Shown here: positions 6,167 to 8,132 of the stretch, one piece after another
Layout of the letters: every line of letters starts with the position of its first letter
Position numbering within the stretch: position 1 is the first letter of the stretch
Source of the DNA: Trueperaceae bacterium
GTDB taxonomy: Bacteria; Deinococcota; Deinococci; Deinococcales; Trueperaceae
DNA length: 8,132 bases
Assembly (NCBI GenBank): GCA_007121175.1
Contig: SKMG01000087.1
Coordinates: 1 to 8,132, forward strand
Direction of reading: 5' to 3'
Program-made: the position numbers and the translations under genes
Notes under the pieces: model-generated
The model's input: only the letters and a program-made list of their open reading frames with translations
Told to the model about the DNA's origin: nothing
The model's database searches: none

Positions 6167-6781
6167 ATGGCGTTCGATCTGCCCCCACTGCCCTACTCGT
6201 CCGATGCCCTCGAGCCGCACGTCGATGCACGCACCATGGAGATCCACCACGGCAAGCACCACGCCACCTACACCAACAACCTCAACGCAGCCCTCGAGGG
6301 GTACAGCGAACTCGCCGACCGCAGCGCGGAGGAGCTGCTGCGCGGCTTCGACGCCCTGCCGGCCGACATCCAGACCCCGGTCCGCAACAACGGCGGCGGC
6401 TATGTGAACCACAACCTCTTCTGGGAGATCATGAGCCCAGACGGTGGCGGCTCGCCCAGCGGCGAGCTGGCCAGGGCGATCGACGGCGCCTTCGGTTCCT
6501 TCGACGACTTCAAGAGCACCTTCGAGGACGCGGCCATCAAGCGCTTCGGTTCCGGCTGGGCGTGGCTGGTGGTCGACGGCGACGGAGCCTTGCAGGTCTA
6601 CTCGACCGCCAACCAGGACTCGCCCCACATGTCCGGACACGATCCGATCCTCGGACTCGACGTGTGGGAACACGCCTACTACCTCAAGTACCAGAACCGG
6701 CGGCCCGAGTACGTCAAGGCCTTCTGGAACCTCGTCGACTGGAACGCCGTGGCCGCCAAGTGGGAGGCGCTCAGGCGCTGA
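6167..6781 (+). CDS. Superoxide dismutase, Mn-type (Fe/Mn family)
   Basis: Cytoplasmic homologue of SodA that converts superoxide to hydrogen peroxide and oxygen. The 204 residues follow the family throughout: [14 protein letters not shown] at the N-terminus, M24-EIHHGKHH, N81-H82 in a NHNLFW context, GSGWAWLV (128-135) and D165-VWEHAYY. The four metal ligands are H27, H82, D165 and H169. The gateway Tyr is Y35. Gly at 78 together with Gln at 150 (ANQDSP) is the arrangement of Mn enzymes; Fe enzymes usually carry the Gln at the first position. Residue 79 is Tyr where E. coli SodA has His. There is no signal peptide. The ATG at 6167 is preferred over an in-frame start at 6131 because AGAGGAG (6155-6161) lies 5 nt upstream and the family N-terminus begins here. 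It is transcribed divergently from the sugar operon. Confidence 0.95.
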   Translation: MAFDLPPLPYSSDALEPHVDARTMEIHHGKHHATYTNNLNAALEGYSELADRSAEELLRGFDALPADIQTPVRNNGGGYVNHNLFWEIMSPDGGGSPSGELARAIDGAFGSFDDFKSTFEDAAIKRFGSGWAWLVVDGDGALQVYSTANQDSPHMSGHDPILGLDVWEHAYYLKYQNRRPEYVKAFWNLVDWNAVAAKWEALRR

Positions 6782-6836
6782 CGCAACGCCCGTGACGGCG
6801 CCCCGAGCGCGTCACCGCGCTGTGGCGCCAGCGCAA

Positions 6837-6889
6837 CCGGCCGGCTACCCCGTGGCGCCGGCCGGCTTCACGTGGGTCCGGGCCCACGT
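6837..6889 (+). terminator. Two tandem hairpins after sod, possible terminator or mRNA 3' end
   Basis: CCGGCCGGC (6837-6845) pairs with 6857-6865 over 9 bp around an 11-nt loop. ACGTGGG (6870-6876) pairs with CCCACGT (6883-6889) over 7 bp around a 6-nt loop. Neither is followed by a T-run, so this is not a textbook intrinsic terminator. In high-GC bacteria such T-less hairpins are often proposed to end transcripts. They lie between sod and the comEA promoter candidate. Confidence 0.4.
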
Positions 6890-6917
6890 CGCCGATGGAG
6901 GCGTCCGGGGCCGGCGC

Positions 6918-6923
6918 TAGCCT
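6918..6923 (+). promoter_or_regulatory. Candidate leaderless promoter -10 for comEA
   Basis: TAGCCT matches TANNNT and ends 6 nt before the ATG at 6930, so transcription would start exactly on the A of the start codon. No Shine-Dalgarno and no clear -35 element are visible. Confidence 0.4.
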
Positions 6924-6929
6924 CGGGGC

Positions 6930-7460
6930 ATGCCCTCGAGGTCGGTCGTGGCACGGCCCGTCCCGTCGTTCGACGCCGTCGTCACGACCGTGCTCCTCGC
7001 CGTCTGCCTCAGCGTCGGGCTCACGGTCGGGATCCCGCGCCTCGCGCCGCGCACCGCGGCGCCCGCACCGATCGAGCGAGATCTGGTGGTGCACGTGCAC
7101 GGCGAGGTGCTGCGGCCGGGTACCTTCGAGCTCCCCTGGGGTTCGCGCGTCGCCGATCTCCTCGCTGCCGCGGGCGGCCTGACCGCGGCAGCCGATCCGG
7201 GCCTGGTGGCGCCCGCGGCGATGCTGACCGACGGTCGCACCGTGGTGGTGCCGACGCGGGTGGCGCCCGACGGCGAGCTCGGCCGCATCGACGTCAACAC
7301 GGCCTCGGAACGGCTGCTCATCACGCTTCCCGGGGTAGGTCCGGTCACCGCCCGGCGGCTGATCGAGGGCCGCCCCTACCACCGGCTCGAGGACTTGCTG
7401 CGCGTGCCCGGCATCGGTCCCGCGCGGCTCGAGGCGCTGCGACCCCGCGTGACGCTATGA
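6930..7460 (+). CDS. comEA: ComEA-like competence DNA-binding protein (SLBB + helix-hairpin-helix)
   Basis: Membrane-anchored DNA receptor for natural transformation, which binds incoming DNA and passes it to the ComEC channel. The 176 residues read in order as a short cytoplasmic N-terminus, a transmembrane anchor at about 16-35, and a Pro/Ala-rich linker. An SLBB (soluble ligand-binding beta-grasp) domain follows at about 52-110, with VHVHGEVLRPGTF and LLAAAGGL. The C-terminus is a tandem helix-hairpin-helix domain at about 118-176, beginning IDVNTASERLL and carrying the two hairpin turns LPGVGPVTA (133-141) and VPGIGPARL (159-167). SLBB plus HhH is the standard architecture of Gram-positive and actinobacterial ComEA. 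ATG 6930 has no Shine-Dalgarno but has a TANNNT box 6 nt upstream. ComEC follows 62 nt later on the same strand, the usual pairing. Confidence 0.93.
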   Translation: MPSRSVVARPVPSFDAVVTTVLLAVCLSVGLTVGIPRLAPRTAAPAPIERDLVVHVHGEVLRPGTFELPWGSRVADLLAAAGGLTAAADPGLVAPAAMLTDGRTVVVPTRVAPDGELGRIDVNTASERLLITLPGVGPVTARRLIEGRPYHRLEDLLRVPGIGPARLEALRPRVTL

Positions 7461-7522
7461 GCGTGGGGCGGCGGCAGGCCGCGTCGACAGCGCCGGCCTT
7501 GCCGCGGACTGCGCGGTAGTTC
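7461..7522 (+). promoter_or_regulatory. Strong hairpin in the comEA-comEC gap
   Basis: 7471-7481 pairs with 7494-7505 to give an 11-bp GC-rich stem with a single bulged T (7499) and a 12-nt loop. It lies just upstream of the comEC start. There is no T-run after it. It might act as a partial attenuator, a processing site or a stability element setting the receptor-to-channel ratio; the sequence alone does not choose among these. Confidence 0.4.
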
Positions 7523-8132
7523 ATGCCGCAGGCGGCGCCGTGGTCCCTGCGGGACGTCCCGTGGGCCTATCCGGCGACGCTCGGCGTCGTCGTCGGCTGT
7601 GCGCTGACCACCGCACCCGAGCCACTCCTGCCGGTCTCGCCGCTGGCGCTCGTCACGACAGCAGCCGTCGCGCTGCTGCTATCGGCGCTGGCCCTAGCGT
7701 TGGCCAGCGGCCCGCTGGCGCCGAGCGGCGCTCCCGGCGCGCGCTTCGCGCTGCTCCTCGCGGTCGCCTTCGTTGCGGGGGGGCTGCGCGGGTCGATGTG
7801 GGCGCACGCTACCGATCCGTTCCACGACCAGCTGGGTCAGACCGTCACCTTGAGCGGTCGCTCTGACGGTGTCATCGTGCGCGTCCCTGGGCAGGGCAGC
7901 GTCTTACTACGCGGCCTGCCGGTCGCGAGCGGCACGGTGACGCTGCGCGGCACGCTGCAGCCGCTCGCCCCGCGCCGGAACCCCGGCGGCTTCGACGAGG
8001 CCGGCTTCTGGCGGCGGCGCGACGTGCACGCGGCGCTGCGGGTGGAGTCGCTGCTGGCGCACGCCGAGCCGACGGGTCTGGCGGCCGCACGGGGAGCGCT
8101 GCGAGAGGGCGTGGTGTCGGGCCTGGAGGGAC
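7523..8132 (+). CDS. comEC: ComEC-like DNA uptake channel, N-terminal part (runs off window)
   Basis: Polytopic membrane channel that imports single-stranded DNA during transformation. The frame from ATG 7523 stays open to the window end (203 codons), so the gene continues past 8132. Residues about 15-30, 38-62 and 75-92 are hydrophobic and would be the first membrane segments. They are followed by an OB-like beta region (about 105-175) containing the family hallmark NPGGFDEAGFWRRR at 153-166, then the start of the competence domain. A TAG stop two codons upstream (7517-7519) in the same frame makes ATG 7523 the first possible start. No Shine-Dalgarno is seen. It follows comEA by 62 nt with a hairpin between. 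The competence domain core and any C-terminal metallo-beta-lactamase domain lie outside the window. Confidence 0.9.
   Translation, partial: MPQAAPWSLRDVPWAYPATLGVVVGCALTTAPEPLLPVSPLALVTTAAVALLLSALALALASGPLAPSGAPGARFALLLAVAFVAGGLRGSMWAHATDPFHDQLGQTVTLSGRSDGVIVRVPGQGSVLLRGLPVASGTVTLRGTLQPLAPRRNPGGFDEAGFWRRRDVHAALRVESLLAHAEPTGLAAARGALREGVVSGLEG

Noticed and set aside
5900..6673. Minus-strand frame antisense to sod and the intergenic region
   Set aside because: The plus strand has an intact superoxide dismutase with all metal ligands; the minus frame shows no recognisable domain.
1..8132. Search for tRNA, rRNA, CRISPR repeats, insertion-sequence ends or attachment sites
   Set aside because: Reading both strands showed no cloverleaf-like sequence, no regularly spaced repeats, no transposase and no terminal inverted repeats around the low-GC block.

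Overview
High-GC bacterial DNA, with no tRNA, rRNA, CRISPR array or insertion sequence seen. The GC level, promoter-like TANNNT boxes 6-7 nt from start codons (suggesting leaderless mRNAs), the DsbA/DsbB pair and the comEA-comEC pair would suit an actinobacterium (perhaps a Thermoleophilia-like lineage) or a related high-GC group such as Chloroflexota. The lineage is an inference; the window contains no phylogenetic marker gene.

Layout. 2-775 (+) is the C-terminal part of an MFS transporter cut by the window edge. It converges on and overlaps the end of dsbB. 711-1857 (-) is a thiol-oxidation pair: a membrane-anchored DsbA-like oxidoreductase followed by a DsbB/BdbC-like membrane protein that would reoxidise it. 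1892-5860 (-) is a three-gene carbohydrate operon: an FGGY-family sugar kinase, a class II fructose/tagatose-bisphosphate-type aldolase overlapping it by 4 bp, and an L-fucose/L-arabinose-isomerase-fold sugar isomerase. 5861-6166 is a divergent control region with a candidate extended -10 promoter in each direction. 6167-6781 (+) is a Mn-type superoxide dismutase. 6930-7460 (+) is comEA, and 7523 to the end (+) is the N-terminal part of comEC; together these are DNA-uptake (competence) genes.

How the genes fit together. The isomerase, kinase and aldolase form a complete aldose to ketose to ketose phosphate to triose route, in the same logical order as FucI-FucK-FucA or RhaA-RhaB-RhaD. Here the final enzyme belongs to the unrelated FBA/GatY aldolase family. 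The aldolase keeps the metal ligands but changes several residues that normally contact the catalytic proton or the substrate, so the sugar is probably not an ordinary hexose bisphosphate. In a few hand-counted lines this block has visibly lower GC (about 53-63%) than its neighbours (about 65-78%), which suggests it was acquired separately. It is the most interesting part of the window. The dsb, sod and com genes look like ordinary host genes.
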